Of a stretch of DNA of 53,396 nt, positions 42,610-52,516 are shown piece by piece. Under the pieces are notes generated by a model. The model saw nothing but the letters and a program-made list of their open reading frames with translations, searched no databases and was not told the origin of the DNA. The first letter of the stretch is position 1, and each line of letters starts with the position of its first letter. The stretch comes from Candidatus Aquabacterium excrementipullorum. Its GTDB lineage: Bacteria > Pseudomonadota > Gammaproteobacteria > Burkholderiales > Burkholderiaceae_C. The stretch spans positions 1 through 53,396 of the forward strand of contig DXIO01000046.1 of NCBI GenBank assembly GCA_019112875.1. The letters are read 5' to 3'. The position numbers and the translations under genes are program-made.

Positions 42610-43167
42610 ATGGCCAAGAAAGCCCCCGCCGGCGCAGCCGCCAGCCCCAAGAAAAACACTGCCGCCAAGCCTTCGGCCCCCGCCCGCAAGGCTGGCAAGG
42701 CCGCCCAGGCCACTGTCGACGTCGGCACACGCGCCAAGCCGGCCAATCCGCCCTCGGTGCCGTCCAAGCACCTGGACGTCTTCCCCAACCCGGCCCCGGA
42801 ACGCGACTTCGTCATCCAGTTCCAGATCCCCGAGTTCACCTGCTTCTGCCCGCTGACCGGCCAGCCCGATTTCGCGCACTTCACGATCGACTGCATCGCC
42901 GACAAGCAATGCATCGAGCTCAAGAGCCTGAAGATGTACATGTGGAGCTACCGCAACGAGGGCGCCTTCCACGAGAAGGTGACCAACGACATCCTCACGG
43001 ACATGGTCAAGGCCATCAACCCGCGCTTTCTGCGCATCACGGCCAAGTGGTACGTGCGCGGCGGCATCTATACCAACGTGGTGGTCGAGCACCGCAAGAA
43101 GGGCTGGAAGCCAGCGCCCAAGGTCGAACTGCCTTCGCATTCGCAAGAGACCGGGCTGCTGGGCTGA
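42610..43167 (+). CDS. queF: NADPH-dependent 7-cyano-7-deazaguanine (preQ0) reductase QueF
   Basis: 185 residues, the short (unimodular) QueF type. The catalytic region [13 protein letters not shown] places the thioimide-forming cysteine at Cys80 and the general acid at Asp87, with the NADPH/substrate motif [10 protein letters not shown] following. The enzyme reduces preQ0 to preQ1 in queuosine biosynthesis. The first 50 residues are Lys/Ala/Pro-rich and not part of the fold. They may be a disordered extension, or the true start may be later, though ATG 42610 is the only obvious candidate. The gene stands alone with its own terminator. I looked for a preQ1 riboswitch upstream and did not see one. 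Confidence 0.96.
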   Translation: MAKKAPAGAAASPKKNTAAKPSAPARKAGKAAQATVDVGTRAKPANPPSVPSKHLDVFPNPAPERDFVIQFQIPEFTCFCPLTGQPDFAHFTIDCIADKQCIELKSLKMYMWSYRNEGAFHEKVTNDILTDMVKAINPRFLRITAKWYVRGGIYTNVVVEHRKKGWKPAPKVELPSHSQETGLLG

Positions 43168-43194
43168 TCTGCGCTCGCCTTCTTGATCGGCACA

Positions 43195-43217
43195 AGGCCA
43201 CCTCCGGGTGGCTTTTT
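43195..43217 (+). terminator. Rho-independent terminator after queF
   Basis: GCCACC, TCCG loop, GGTGGC followed by five T, 28 bases after the queF stop. A textbook intrinsic terminator. The rest of the gap to 43390 shows a GATAAT (43274-43279) without a matching -35. Confidence 0.9.
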
Positions 43218-43390
43218 GCTGCCGGCCTGCTGGACACAGGTCGCCACGCAAACGGCGCCGATTAAACGACAGGGATAATCCCGCCCCCGAAATGCAGGGC
43301 AGACTGCGGCGCAAATGAGTCACGTTCGGTTACACCTGCCGAAAAAGCACCCACAATGGACGCGCGAGAGACGCCCCCACACCCACGCGC

Positions 43391-44059
43391 ATGACCTTTC
43401 CACGCCATCGCCTGCTGACCGCCCTGGTGCTGATCACCATGGCTGCGCTGGCTTGCCCGGCCGTGCAAGCGCAAGGCTGCCAGGTGCGCGCCATCGCCGC
43501 CCTGCCCGCGAAGCTTGTGCTCGAAGGCCAAGCCGTTCAGGCGATCGCCTGCAAGGATGCCGAGGGGGAGCACCTCTTCGTCGAGACCCGGGCCCAGCCA
43601 GAGCCCGTGCGCGGCAAGGCCCAGCCCCAGGTGCTGTCTTTCTACAAGTTCACCTTGGGCTCAGGCCAGCCGCAAAAGCGCTGGCAAGCCCGCGATTTCC
43701 TGACCGTCGATGACAGCGCCCGCGCAAGCGCCACAGCCGTGTCGACCGCCCGGGCAGACCGTTTTGTCGTCAAGGATGTCGATGGCGATGGCGTGACCGA
43801 GGCTTTCATCGCCTACGCCCTGCCCGGCAAGGCCGGCGCAGGCAGCGAAGGCAAGCTGCTGGTGTTCTACAAAGACCGCAAGTACGCCATCCGCGGGGCC
43901 GTGGCCCATGGCCCGGACGATTTCGCCTCGCGCACGCTGGACCCGGCCTTCCAGACGCTGCCCGTCTCGGTGCAGACCTTCGCCCTCGGTTTGTGGGACC
44001 AAGTGGCCATGCCGCACGGCCCCGGTGGCGTGGCGGTGACACAGGCCGCGCTCCGTTGA
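43391..44059 (+). CDS. Exported protein of unknown function with a DxDGDG calcium-type loop
   Basis: 222 residues. A clear signal peptide (RHRLLTALVLITMAALACPAVQA, cleavage after Ala-Gln-Ala near residue 28) directs it to the periplasm or outside. The mature part is a beta-rich domain with the loop VKDVDGDGVTEAFIAY around residues 125-140, as in calcium-binding FG-GAP/dockerin-like loops, followed by LLVFYKDRKYAIRG. Two cysteines near the N-terminus of the mature protein (GCQVRA and IACKDA) could form a disulfide. I do not recognise a named family. It lies between queF and dapC on the same strand, but dapC seems to have its own promoter. Confidence 0.8.
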   Translation: MTFPRHRLLTALVLITMAALACPAVQAQGCQVRAIAALPAKLVLEGQAVQAIACKDAEGEHLFVETRAQPEPVRGKAQPQVLSFYKFTLGSGQPQKRWQARDFLTVDDSARASATAVSTARADRFVVKDVDGDGVTEAFIAYALPGKAGAGSEGKLLVFYKDRKYAIRGAVAHGPDDFASRTLDPAFQTLPVSVQTFALGLWDQVAMPHGPGGVAVTQAALR

Positions 44060-44069
44060 TCGTCGGGGC

Positions 44070-44078
44070 TGGGATAAT
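44070..44078 (+). promoter_or_regulatory. Extended -10 promoter directly before dapC (possible leaderless start)
   Basis: TGGGATAAT fits the extended -10 pattern TGnTATAAT with one mismatch and ends only seven bases before ATG 44086. Transcription would start at or within two bases of the start codon, giving a leaderless mRNA. No good -35 is present and no Shine-Dalgarno sequence precedes the ATG, both consistent with this reading. Confidence 0.45.
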
Positions 44079-44085
44079 CCGCCCC

Positions 44086-45333
44086 ATGAATCCGCTGCTG
44101 TCTTCCCTCCAGCCCTATCCCTTCGAGCGCCTGCGCGGCCTCACCAAGGGTGTCCAGGGCAATCCGGCCCTGAGCCCCATCAGCCTGGGCATCGGCGAGC
44201 CCAAGCACCCCACGCCCGATTTCATCAAGCAGACCCTGACCGATGCGCTCGATGGCCTGGCCAGCTACCCGGCCACCGCCGGCGAGCCCGCCCTGCGCGA
44301 CGCCTGCGCCGCCTGGATGCAGCGCCGCTACGGCCTGAGCCTGGACCCGGCCACGCAGATCCTGCCCGTCAACGGCTCGCGCGAGGCGCTGTTCGCCCTG
44401 GCGCAGGTAGTGATCGATCCCACCCAGCACCGCGAGGCCGGCGGCCCCACCGTGGTCAGCCCCAACCCGTTCTATCAGATCTACGAAGGCGCGGCCCTGC
44501 TGTCCGGCGCCCGCGTGGTCTACGCCAACTCCGATCCGGCCCGCAACTTCGCGGCCGACTGGGGCGCCATCCCCGAATCCACCTGGGCGACCACGCAACT
44601 GCTGTTCGTGTGCTCTCCGGGCAACCCGACCGGCGCCGTGATGCCGCTGGAGGAATGGCGCAAGCTGTTCGAGTTAAGCGACCGCCACGGCTTCGTGATC
44701 GCTTCGGACGAGTGCTACTCGGAGATCTACTTCCGCGAGGGCTTTGATGCCGCCCCGCTGGGCGGCCTGCAGGCCGCGGCGCAACTGGGCCGCGGCGATT
44801 TCCGCAACCTGATCATGCTGACCAGCCTGTCCAAGCGCTCCAACGTGCCCGGCATGCGCTCGGGCTTCGTGGCGGGCGATGCGGCGCTGATCAAGGCCTT
44901 TCTGCTCTACCGCACCTACCACGGCAGCGCCATGGGCCCGGCCATCCAGCGGGCCAGTGTGGCCGCCTGGAACGACGAGGCCCACGTGGTTGAGAACCGC
45001 GCCCTCTACCGCGAAAAGTTCGAGCGCGTCACGCCCGTGCTGGCCGAGGTGATGGACGTCGCCTTGCCCGACGCTGGTTTCTACCTTTGGGCCGCCGTGC
45101 CTGAACGATTCGCCCCCAAGGCTGCTGCTGCCGGCCTGAGCCTGGACGAATGGTTCACCCGCGAGCTGCTGGCTCAATACAATGTCGCTGTTCTGCCCGG
45201 CAGCTACCTGGCCCGCGAAGCCCAGGGCGTCAACCCGGGCAGCGGCCGTGTGCGCATGGCCCTGGTCGCCGGCGTCGACGAATGCGTCGAGGCCGCCCAG
45301 CGCATCCGCGCCTTCATCCAGGCCGCCGCCTGA
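44086..45333 (+). CDS. dapC: N-succinyldiaminopimelate aminotransferase DapC
   Basis: 415 residues, a class I/II PLP aminotransferase. The Schiff-base lysine is Lys250 in TSLSKRSNVPGMRSGF. The substrate/cofactor motifs SPGNPTGAV and SDECYSEIYF are present, with the C-terminal Arg motif in GSGRVRMALV. It transaminates N-succinyl-2-amino-6-ketopimelate with glutamate in lysine/diaminopimelate synthesis. Assignment as DapC and not another aminotransferase rests on the following dapD and dapE. ATG 44086 is chosen over upstream in-frame codons because of the promoter-like TGGGATAAT just before it. Confidence 0.94.
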   Translation: MNPLLSSLQPYPFERLRGLTKGVQGNPALSPISLGIGEPKHPTPDFIKQTLTDALDGLASYPATAGEPALRDACAAWMQRRYGLSLDPATQILPVNGSREALFALAQVVIDPTQHREAGGPTVVSPNPFYQIYEGAALLSGARVVYANSDPARNFAADWGAIPESTWATTQLLFVCSPGNPTGAVMPLEEWRKLFELSDRHGFVIASDECYSEIYFREGFDAAPLGGLQAAAQLGRGDFRNLIMLTSLSKRSNVPGMRSGFVAGDAALIKAFLLYRTYHGSAMGPAIQRASVAAWNDEAHVVENRALYREKFERVTPVLAEVMDVALPDAGFYLWAAVPERFAPKAAAAGLSLDEWFTRELLAQYNVAVLPGSYLAREAQGVNPGSGRVRMALVAGVDECVEAAQRIRAFIQAAA

Positions 45334-45375
45334 TTTCACCCATCCTGACCCGATCCCACTGAGGACGACAAGAAC

Positions 45376-46203
<828 letters not shown>

Positions 46204-46266
46204 TCTCCGCGCGCTCAGGATCGTCCGGACAAGAACGGCAAGACCTCAAGCTGAAGGGAGCACTTG

Positions 46267-47451
46267 ATGAGCGATGGGAACCTGGAACGCGTGCTGCGCA
46301 TCATGGCCGAGAAGAAGGCCTCCGACGTCTTCCTGTCGGCCAATACGCCCATCCTCATCAAGATCCACGGCCAGATCCTGCAGTTGACGGACCAGATCCT
46401 GACGCCTTCTCAGCCGCGCCAGCTGCTGTCGGAGATGCTCAGCCCGGCCCAGATGGAAGAGCTGGACGACACCGGCGAGTTGAACGTGGGCCTCACGCTG
46501 CGCGGCGTGGCCATCTTCCGCCTGAGCGCGTTCAAGCAGCGTGGCTCGGTGGCGGCGGTGTTCCGCTACATCCCGTCGGACATCCCGGCGCTCGATGGGC
46601 TGAACGTGCCCGAGGTGCTGTCGCAGTTGATCCTCGAAAAGCGCGGCCTGATCCTGCTGGCCGGCGCCACCGGCACCGGCAAGAGCACCACGCTGGCCGC
46701 CATGCTGGAACACCGCAACCAGCGCATGACGGGCCACATCCTCACCATCGAGGATCCGATGGAATTCCTGTTCTCGAACAAGAAGTCCATCGTCAACCAG
46801 CGCGAGATCGGGCGTGACACGCAGTCGCTGCAGGTCGGCCTGCGCAACGCATTGCGCCAGGCCCCTGATTGCATCCTGATCGGCGAAATCCGCGACCGCG
46901 AGACCATGACGGCCGCGATCTCGTACGCACTGTCTGGCCACCTGGTGTTGTCCACCCTGCACGCCAACAACAGCTACCACGCCCTGGGCCGGATCCTGTC
47001 CTTCTACACGCCGGAAGCCCGCCCCGCCCTGCTGAACGACCTGGCCTCGGGCCTCAAGGCCATCGTCTCGCAACGCCTGCTGCGCAACACCTCGGGTGGC
47101 CGCGTGCCGGCCGTGGAAGTGCTGCTCAACACGCAGCACATCAGCGAGATGATTGAGCGCAGCGACTTCACGGGCATCAAGGAGGCGATGGAAAAGTCCA
47201 TGGCGCCGGGCTCGCAGACCTTCGAGCAGGACATCGCACGCCTGATCAACGAAGGCCTGGTCACGCGCGACGAGGGCATGACCTACTCCGATTCGCCCAC
47301 CAACCTGATGTGGCGCCTGCAAAACGACATGAGCAACCAGTCGAAGCTGGCACCCAAGCAGGAAGAGGCCGACGACGGCCCTTCCTTCACCGAGATCACG
47401 CTGGATGTGCACGAAGAGCGAGAGCGTCGTGTCGGTGGTGGTCTGTTCTGA
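46267..47451 (+). CDS. PilT/PilU-family type IV pilus retraction ATPase
   Basis: 394 residues from ATG 46267, with AAGGGAG six bases upstream. The PilT-type N-terminal PAS-like domain is followed by the RecA-like core. Walker A is GATGTGKST (Lys139). The Asp box is in LTIEDPMEF, Walker B is CILIGEIRDRET and the His box is STLHANNSYHAL. The C-terminal extension after residue 345 is longer than in PilT and resembles PilU. It would power pilus retraction at the inner-membrane base. No other pilus gene is nearby; instead it is embedded between dapD and dapE. PilU is the better guess than PilT, but a third paralog cannot be excluded. Confidence 0.92.
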   Translation: MSDGNLERVLRIMAEKKASDVFLSANTPILIKIHGQILQLTDQILTPSQPRQLLSEMLSPAQMEELDDTGELNVGLTLRGVAIFRLSAFKQRGSVAAVFRYIPSDIPALDGLNVPEVLSQLILEKRGLILLAGATGTGKSTTLAAMLEHRNQRMTGHILTIEDPMEFLFSNKKSIVNQREIGRDTQSLQVGLRNALRQAPDCILIGEIRDRETMTAAISYALSGHLVLSTLHANNSYHALGRILSFYTPEARPALLNDLASGLKAIVSQRLLRNTSGGRVPAVEVLLNTQHISEMIERSDFTGIKEAMEKSMAPGSQTFEQDIARLINEGLVTRDEGMTYSDSPTNLMWRLQNDMSNQSKLAPKQEEADDGPSFTEITLDVHEERERRVGGGLF

Positions 47452-47502
47452 TGCTTCACGCGGCGACTTTCACCGTGCGCCGCGACCATGATTTCTTTCG
47501 CC

Positions 47503-48657
47503 ATGTCCGACACCTTGCGCCTCACCGAGGCGCTGATCGCCCGGGATTCCGTCACCCCTCTTGACGGCGGTTGCCAGGCCCTGATGGCCGAGCGCCTCAC
47601 CGCCGTCGGCTTCGAGTGCACCACGCTGACCTACGGCCCCGCCGATGCGCCGGTCACCAACCTGTGGGCCATCAAGCGCGGCCATGGCCATGCCACCGGC
47701 AGCCCCACGCTGGTCTTCGCCGGCCACACCGACGTGGTGCCCACCGGCCCGCTCGACCAGTGGAGCAGCCCGCCCTTCGTGCCCACGCACCGAGGCGGCT
47801 TCCTCTACGGCCGCGGCGCCGCCGACATGAAGACCTCGCTGGCCGCCATGGTCGTGGCCAGTGAAGCCTTCGTCGCCGCCCACCCGCAGCACGCCGGCAG
47901 CGTCGCCTTCCTGGTCACCAGCGATGAAGAAGGCCCCTCGGTCGATGGCACCGTGAAGGTCTGCGAATGGCTGCAGCAGCAGGGCGAGCGCATCGACTGC
48001 TGCATCGTCGGCGAGCCCACCTCGGTCAAGTCCCTGGGCGACATGATCAAGAACGGCCGCCGCGGCTCGCTCTCCGGCAAGCTGCGCATCAAGGGTGTAC
48101 AGGGCCACATCGCCTACCCGCACCTGGCGCGCAACCCGATCCACCAGGCCTCGCCCGCGCTGGCCGAGCTGGTCTCCATCGAATGGGACCAGGGCAACGA
48201 CCATTTCCCGCCCACCAGTTGGCAGATGTCCAACATCCATGCGGGCACAGGCGCCAACAACGTGATTCCGGGCGAGTTGGTCATCGACTTCAACTTCCGC
48301 TTCTCGACCGAGTCCACGCCCGAAGGCCTGAAAACCCGCGTGCATGAACTGCTCGACCGACATGGCCTGGAATACAGCATCGACTGGGTGCTGGGCGGGC
48401 GCCCCTTCCTCACGCGTCCCGGCAGCCTGATCGAGGCCCTGTCTGGCGCCATCCAGCAGACCACCGGCATCACCACCGAACTGTCCACCACGGGCGGCAC
48501 GTCCGATGGCCGCTTCATCGCCCAGATCTGCCCGCAGGTGGTCGAGTTCGGCCCTGTCAACGCCAGCATCCACAAGATCGACGAGCACGTGGCCGTGGAC
48601 GCCATCGATCCGCTCAAGGACATCTACCTGCGCACCCTCGAAAGATTGCTGACGTGA
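47503..48657 (+). CDS. dapE: Succinyl-diaminopimelate desuccinylase DapE
   Basis: 384 residues from ATG 47503 (family-like start [11 protein letters not shown]); ATG 47488 would add five residues. It is an M20-family zinc hydrolase with ligand His in [12 protein letters not shown], bridging Asp in [10 protein letters not shown], catalytic and ligand Glu pair in TSDEEGPS, and the dimerisation domain with [10 protein letters not shown]. It releases succinate to give LL-diaminopimelate, the third dap gene in this cluster. Its stop overlaps the prmB start (GTGA). Confidence 0.97.
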   Translation: MSDTLRLTEALIARDSVTPLDGGCQALMAERLTAVGFECTTLTYGPADAPVTNLWAIKRGHGHATGSPTLVFAGHTDVVPTGPLDQWSSPPFVPTHRGGFLYGRGAADMKTSLAAMVVASEAFVAAHPQHAGSVAFLVTSDEEGPSVDGTVKVCEWLQQQGERIDCCIVGEPTSVKSLGDMIKNGRRGSLSGKLRIKGVQGHIAYPHLARNPIHQASPALAELVSIEWDQGNDHFPPTSWQMSNIHAGTGANNVIPGELVIDFNFRFSTESTPEGLKTRVHELLDRHGLEYSIDWVLGGRPFLTRPGSLIEALSGAIQQTTGITTELSTTGGTSDGRFIAQICPQVVEFGPVNASIHKIDEHVAVDAIDPLKDIYLRTLERLLT

Positions 48658-49541
48658 GCACGCCCCACACGGTTCTCGAACTGATCGAATCCAGCGCCGC
48701 CCGCCTCACCGAGGCGGGTGTTGCTTTCGGGCATGGCACCGCCACCGCCTTCGACGAAGCCGCCTGGCTGGTGCTCTGGTCCCTGGGATTGCCGCTGGAC
48801 GATCTGGATGGCGCCGCCGAACAAATCGTGCAACCCGAGCAAGCCGACAAAGCCCGCGCCCTGATCGAACAACGCATCACCACCCGGCAGCCCGCCGCCT
48901 ACCTCACCAAGGAAGCCTGGCTGCAAGGCGTCCCCTTCTACGTCGACGAGCGCGCCATCGTGCCCCGCTCCTTCATCGCCGAGGTGCTGGCCGATGGCAG
49001 CATCGACGATTGGCTCAGCGACCGCACCCACCGCGTGCTCGATCTGTGCACCGGCAACGGCAGCCTGGCCGTGCTGGCCGCCCTGGCCTTCCCCGAGGTG
49101 GTGGTCGATGCCATCGACCTCAGCTTGGATGCCCTGGCCGTGGCCCGCATCAACGTCGACAAGCACGACCTGGCCGAGCGCATCACCCTGATCGAAGGCG
49201 ACGGCCTGCAACCCGCCCGCGGCCCGTACGACCTGATCCTGTGTAACCCGCCCTACGTCAACGCCCGCTCGATGGCCGCGCTGCCGGCCGAATACCAGGC
49301 CGAGCCCGCCATGGCCCTGGGCTCGGGCGAAGACGGCATGGATTTCTGCCGTGCCCTGATCGCCGCCCTGCGTGCCGACCCGGCCCGCTACCTGACGCAA
49401 GACGGTGTGCTCGTGCTGGAAATCGGCAACGAGCGCGCCCACTTCGAAACCGCGTTTGCCGACCTGCCCGTGGTCTGGCTCGATACCTCGTCCGGCGCTG
49501 ATCAACTGCTGCTGATCACCCGCGAAGCCCTGGAAGTTTGA
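48654..49541 (+). CDS. prmB: Ribosomal protein L3 glutamine N5-methyltransferase PrmB
   Basis: 295 residues from GTG 48654, coupled to dapE by a four-base overlap. A helical N-terminal domain leads to a class I SAM-dependent methyltransferase: motif [14 protein letters not shown], acidic motif AIDLSLDAL and the catalytic NPPY at 198-201. The NPPY motif is shared by PrmB and PrmC (release-factor methylase). The N-terminal domain and the length favour PrmB, which methylates a Gln of L3 before ribosome assembly. Confidence 0.92.
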   Translation: MSTPHTVLELIESSAARLTEAGVAFGHGTATAFDEAAWLVLWSLGLPLDDLDGAAEQIVQPEQADKARALIEQRITTRQPAAYLTKEAWLQGVPFYVDERAIVPRSFIAEVLADGSIDDWLSDRTHRVLDLCTGNGSLAVLAALAFPEVVVDAIDLSLDALAVARINVDKHDLAERITLIEGDGLQPARGPYDLILCNPPYVNARSMAALPAEYQAEPAMALGSGEDGMDFCRALIAALRADPARYLTQDGVLVLEIGNERAHFETAFADLPVVWLDTSSGADQLLLITREALEV

Positions 49542-49548
49542 AGACCCC

Positions 49549-51546
49549 ATGATCACCCTGCGCAACATCACGCTCCGTCGCGGCACCAAGGTCGTGCTCG
49601 ACGGCGCCAGCGCCACCCTGCACCCCGGCGAGAAGGTCGGCCTGATCGGCCGCAACGGCGCTGGCAAGTCCTCGCTGTTCTCGCTCATCGCCGGCCGCCT
49701 GCAACTCGACGGCGGCGACCTGGAGATCCCCGCCGCGTGGATGGCCCCCGGCGGCTGGGCCGAAGTGGCCCAGGACATGCCCGAGACCGAAGAATCCGCG
49801 ACCGACTTCGTGCTGCAAGGCGACGCGCGCCTGATGCTGGCCCGCGAAGCGCTGGCCAAGGCCGAAGCAGACGACGACGGCCACGCCATCGGCGATGCCT
49901 ACGCCATGCTGGCCGATGCCGGTGATTTCGATGCCCCGGCACGGGCGCAGGCCCTGCTGATGGGCCTGGGCTTCAAGGGCGAGCAGATCACGGCGCCGGT
50001 CAACAGCTTCTCCGGCGGCTGGCGCATGCGCCTGCAACTGGCGCGTGCGCTGATGTGCCCCTCGCAACTGCTGCTGCTCGACGAGCCCACCAACCACTTG
50101 GACCTCGATGCCCTGGTCTGGCTGGAAGCCTGGCTGCAGCGCTACGAAGGCACGATGATCGTGATCAGCCACGACCGCGAGTTCCTCGACGCCATCACCA
50201 AGGTCACCCTGCACCTGGACGAGGCCAAGCTCACCCGCTACACCGGCGGCTACACCGCCTTCGAGTTCATGCGGGCCGAGCGCATGAGCCAGGCGGCCGC
50301 GGCCTACGCCAAGCAGCAGGACCGCATCGCCCACCTGAACAAGTTCATCGCCCGCTTCAAGGCCAAGGCCTCCAAGGCCAAGCAGGCGCAGAGCCGCGTC
50401 AAGGCGCTGGAGCGCATGGAAAAGCTCGGCCCCGTGCTCACGGCCAGCGATTTCCAGTTCGAGTTCAAGGAGCCCCTGAGCCTGCCCAATCCCATGATGT
50501 CGCTCAAGGATCTGCAGTGCGGCTATCAGAACCCTGAAGGCGATGTCGTCATCGTCCAGAACATCAACCGCTCGGTGATGCCCGGCCAGCGCATCGGCAT
50601 CCTGGGCGCCAACGGCCAGGGCAAGTCCACGCTGGTCAAGACACTGGCGCACATGCAGCCGCTGATCTCCGGCGAGGTCACCGAAGGCAAAGGGCTGAGC
50701 ATCGGCTACTTTGCGCAGCAAGAGCTGGACGTGCTGCAGCTGGACGACGGCCCCCTGATGCACATGGTGCGCCTGGCGCGCGACGTGGGCCCGGCCGGGC
50801 GTGAGCAGGAGTTGCGCGACTTCCTGGGCAGCTTCCGCTTCGTGGGCGACATGGTCAACCAGCCGGTGGGCCTGATGAGCGGCGGCGAAAAGGCCCGCCT
50901 GGTGCTGGCCCTGCTGGTCTGGCAGCGCCCCAACCTGCTGCTGCTTGACGAGCCCACCAACCACCTGGACCTGACCACCCGCGAGGCCCTGAGCATGGCG
51001 CTCAACAGCTTCGAGGGCACGCTGATGCTGGTCAGCCATGACCGCGCCCTGCTGCGCGAGGTCTGCGACGAGTTCTGGCTGGTCACCAAGGGCGGCGTCA
51101 GCGAGTTCGACGGCGACCTGGACGACTACCAGAAGTGGCTGCTGGAGCAATCGCGCCTGCAGGCGGCCGAACTCAAGGCGGCGTCGAAGCAGGCACTCAA
51201 GACGCCCGCAGCGCCCGTGGCGGCCCCTGTGGCCGCGCCCATCGCCCCTCCGCCGGCGTCCAACAGCAACCGCAAGGAAGAGCGCAAAGCCCAGGCCGAA
51301 GCGGCGCAAAAGCTGTCCGCCCAAGCCAAGCCCCTGAAGGCCGAACTGGCCAAGGTGGAGGCCCGCATGGCCGCCATCGGCACCGAGCAGGACCAACTCA
51401 ATGCCCTTTTGGCCGATCCGGCCGCCACCGCCGCCAGCCGCGTCGAGCAAGGCCGCAAACTGAAGCAATTGGGCGAAGAAAACGACGCGTTGGAAGCCAA
51501 ATGGCTGAACTTAAGCGAATCTCTGCAACTATTGCAACAAGGGTGA
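49549..51546 (+). CDS. ABC-F family ATPase (YheS type), ribosome-associated
   Basis: 665 residues with two ABC cassettes and no membrane part. The first has Walker A GRNGAGKSS (Lys40), signature FSGGWRMRL and DEPTNHLDLDAL. The second has GANGQGKST (Lys359), MSGGEKARL and DEPTNHLDLTTR. The inter-domain linker (about 245-300) is basic and coiled, as in ABC-F proteins that reach into the ribosomal E site. A C-terminal Ala/Pro linker and charged coiled coil (about 570-660) complete it. It probably resolves stalled translation. The 7-bp gap to prmB suggests co-transcription. Architecture fits YheS better than EttA or Uup, but paralog assignment is by eye. Confidence 0.93.
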   Translation: MITLRNITLRRGTKVVLDGASATLHPGEKVGLIGRNGAGKSSLFSLIAGRLQLDGGDLEIPAAWMAPGGWAEVAQDMPETEESATDFVLQGDARLMLAREALAKAEADDDGHAIGDAYAMLADAGDFDAPARAQALLMGLGFKGEQITAPVNSFSGGWRMRLQLARALMCPSQLLLLDEPTNHLDLDALVWLEAWLQRYEGTMIVISHDREFLDAITKVTLHLDEAKLTRYTGGYTAFEFMRAERMSQAAAAYAKQQDRIAHLNKFIARFKAKASKAKQAQSRVKALERMEKLGPVLTASDFQFEFKEPLSLPNPMMSLKDLQCGYQNPEGDVVIVQNINRSVMPGQRIGILGANGQGKSTLVKTLAHMQPLISGEVTEGKGLSIGYFAQQELDVLQLDDGPLMHMVRLARDVGPAGREQELRDFLGSFRFVGDMVNQPVGLMSGGEKARLVLALLVWQRPNLLLLDEPTNHLDLTTREALSMALNSFEGTLMLVSHDRALLREVCDEFWLVTKGGVSEFDGDLDDYQKWLLEQSRLQAAELKAASKQALKTPAAPVAAPVAAPIAPPPASNSNRKEERKAQAEAAQKLSAQAKPLKAELAKVEARMAAIGTEQDQLNALLADPAATAASRVEQGRKLKQLGEENDALEAKWLNLSESLQLLQQG

Positions 51547-51605
51547 TGGATCACCGGAACCTCACAAAACGGTGTTAACCCTTTGATTTCGGCCACTTTT
51601 GCGGG

Positions 51606-51634
51606 TTGACGCCCTGTAGGATCTCCCCTACTCT
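51606..51634 (+). promoter_or_regulatory. Sigma-70-like promoter before the NlpC/P60 gene
   Basis: TTGACG, 17-base spacer, TACTCT: optimal spacing, five of six and four of six consensus bases. The -10 ends eight bases before ATG 51643, so the transcript would have almost no leader. Confidence 0.45.
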
Positions 51635-51642
51635 TGCGCCCC

Positions 51643-52404
51643 ATGCGTTTCATGTTCTGGTGTACGGCACAGCGCACGCAGCAAACTTTCGTTTCTCGCG
51701 CCCTGTCCCTCTCGTTGGCATCCCTGCTGGCCCTTGGCGGCCTGGCGGGTGTCGCCTGCGACGCCTCGGCCCAATCCCAAGCCGCCCCTCAGGCGGTTGC
51801 GGCAGCCAGCGCGCCCACCACCCAAGCCCCGTCCCGCGACGAAGCTTCTGACCCCGTCACCCGCTTCCTGAGCGACAAGGGCCTGCTGGACACGCGCCCC
51901 GTGAGCGAACTGGCCCAGCAGGTGCGGGACAAGGCCACGGACCTGGCCTCCGACCTCGTCATCTCGGCCATGGACTTCCTGGGCGTGCCCTACCGCCGTG
52001 GCGGTGACTCCAAGAGCGAAGGCTTCGATTGCAGCGGCTTCACGCGCCATGTGTTCGAACGCAGCATCGGCATGATCCTGCCGCGCCGCGCCGCCGAACA
52101 GGCCGCCATGCCCGGCCTGGAGCAGATCAAGCAGGCCGAACTGAAGCCAGGCGATCTGGTGTTCTTCAACACCTTGCGCCACACCTTCTCGCACGTCGGC
52201 ATCTATATCGGCGACAACAAGTTCATCCACTCGCCCCGCGCGGGTGGCGCCGTGCGCATCGAAGACATGCGCATGGCTTACTGGCAGCAACGGTTCGACG
52301 GCGCCCGCCGCGTGCCCACACTCACCAACAGCACCACCGCCCCGGTCACCGCAGCACTGCTGCAGCGCAACAATGGCTCGGCCCGCGCCGACGTCGCGCC
52401 CTGA
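51643..52404 (+). CDS. Secreted NlpC/P60 family peptidoglycan endopeptidase
   Basis: 253 residues from ATG 51643 (TTG 51634 is in frame but less likely). A signal peptide (about residues 20-45, SLSLASLLALGGLAGVACDASA) contains a Cys that might form a lipobox (LAGVAC), so this may be a lipoprotein; a plain signal peptide is also plausible. The C-terminal NlpC/P60 domain has catalytic Cys130 in FDCSGF, His184 in SHVGIYIG and third residue His196 in FIHSP. Enzymes of this class cut D-Glu-DAP bonds in peptidoglycan stems, in remodelling or recycling. It is monocistronic with its own promoter-like site. Confidence 0.93.
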   Translation: MRFMFWCTAQRTQQTFVSRALSLSLASLLALGGLAGVACDASAQSQAAPQAVAAASAPTTQAPSRDEASDPVTRFLSDKGLLDTRPVSELAQQVRDKATDLASDLVISAMDFLGVPYRRGGDSKSEGFDCSGFTRHVFERSIGMILPRRAAEQAAMPGLEQIKQAELKPGDLVFFNTLRHTFSHVGIYIGDNKFIHSPRAGGAVRIEDMRMAYWQQRFDGARRVPTLTNSTTAPVTAALLQRNNGSARADVAP

Positions 52405-52500
52405 CCTGCTGACACGCGCGTGAACCGAGGCGCTGCGGCGCCAACCGTTCCACACCTCGCCCCCTGCAATGTCCGCAATGCGCGGCCCGGACCTCAACTT

Positions 52501-52516
52501 GGGCGACAATTCGCCC
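52501..52516 (+). promoter_or_regulatory. Inverted repeat and -10-like element abutting the moaA start
   Basis: GGGCGA, 4 bases, TCGCCC ends at the base before ATG 52517, and GACAAT (52505-52510) inside it resembles a -10 box. No -35 was found. It could be a promoter with a leaderless start or an operator; in RNA the hairpin would lie directly against the start codon. Confidence 0.35.

Noticed and set aside
43320-43345. Third FliA-like promoter, before the secreted protein at 43391
   Set aside because: TCACGTTC-N10-GCCGAAAA has a weak -35 and a spacer one base shorter than the consensus; not convincing next to the other two.
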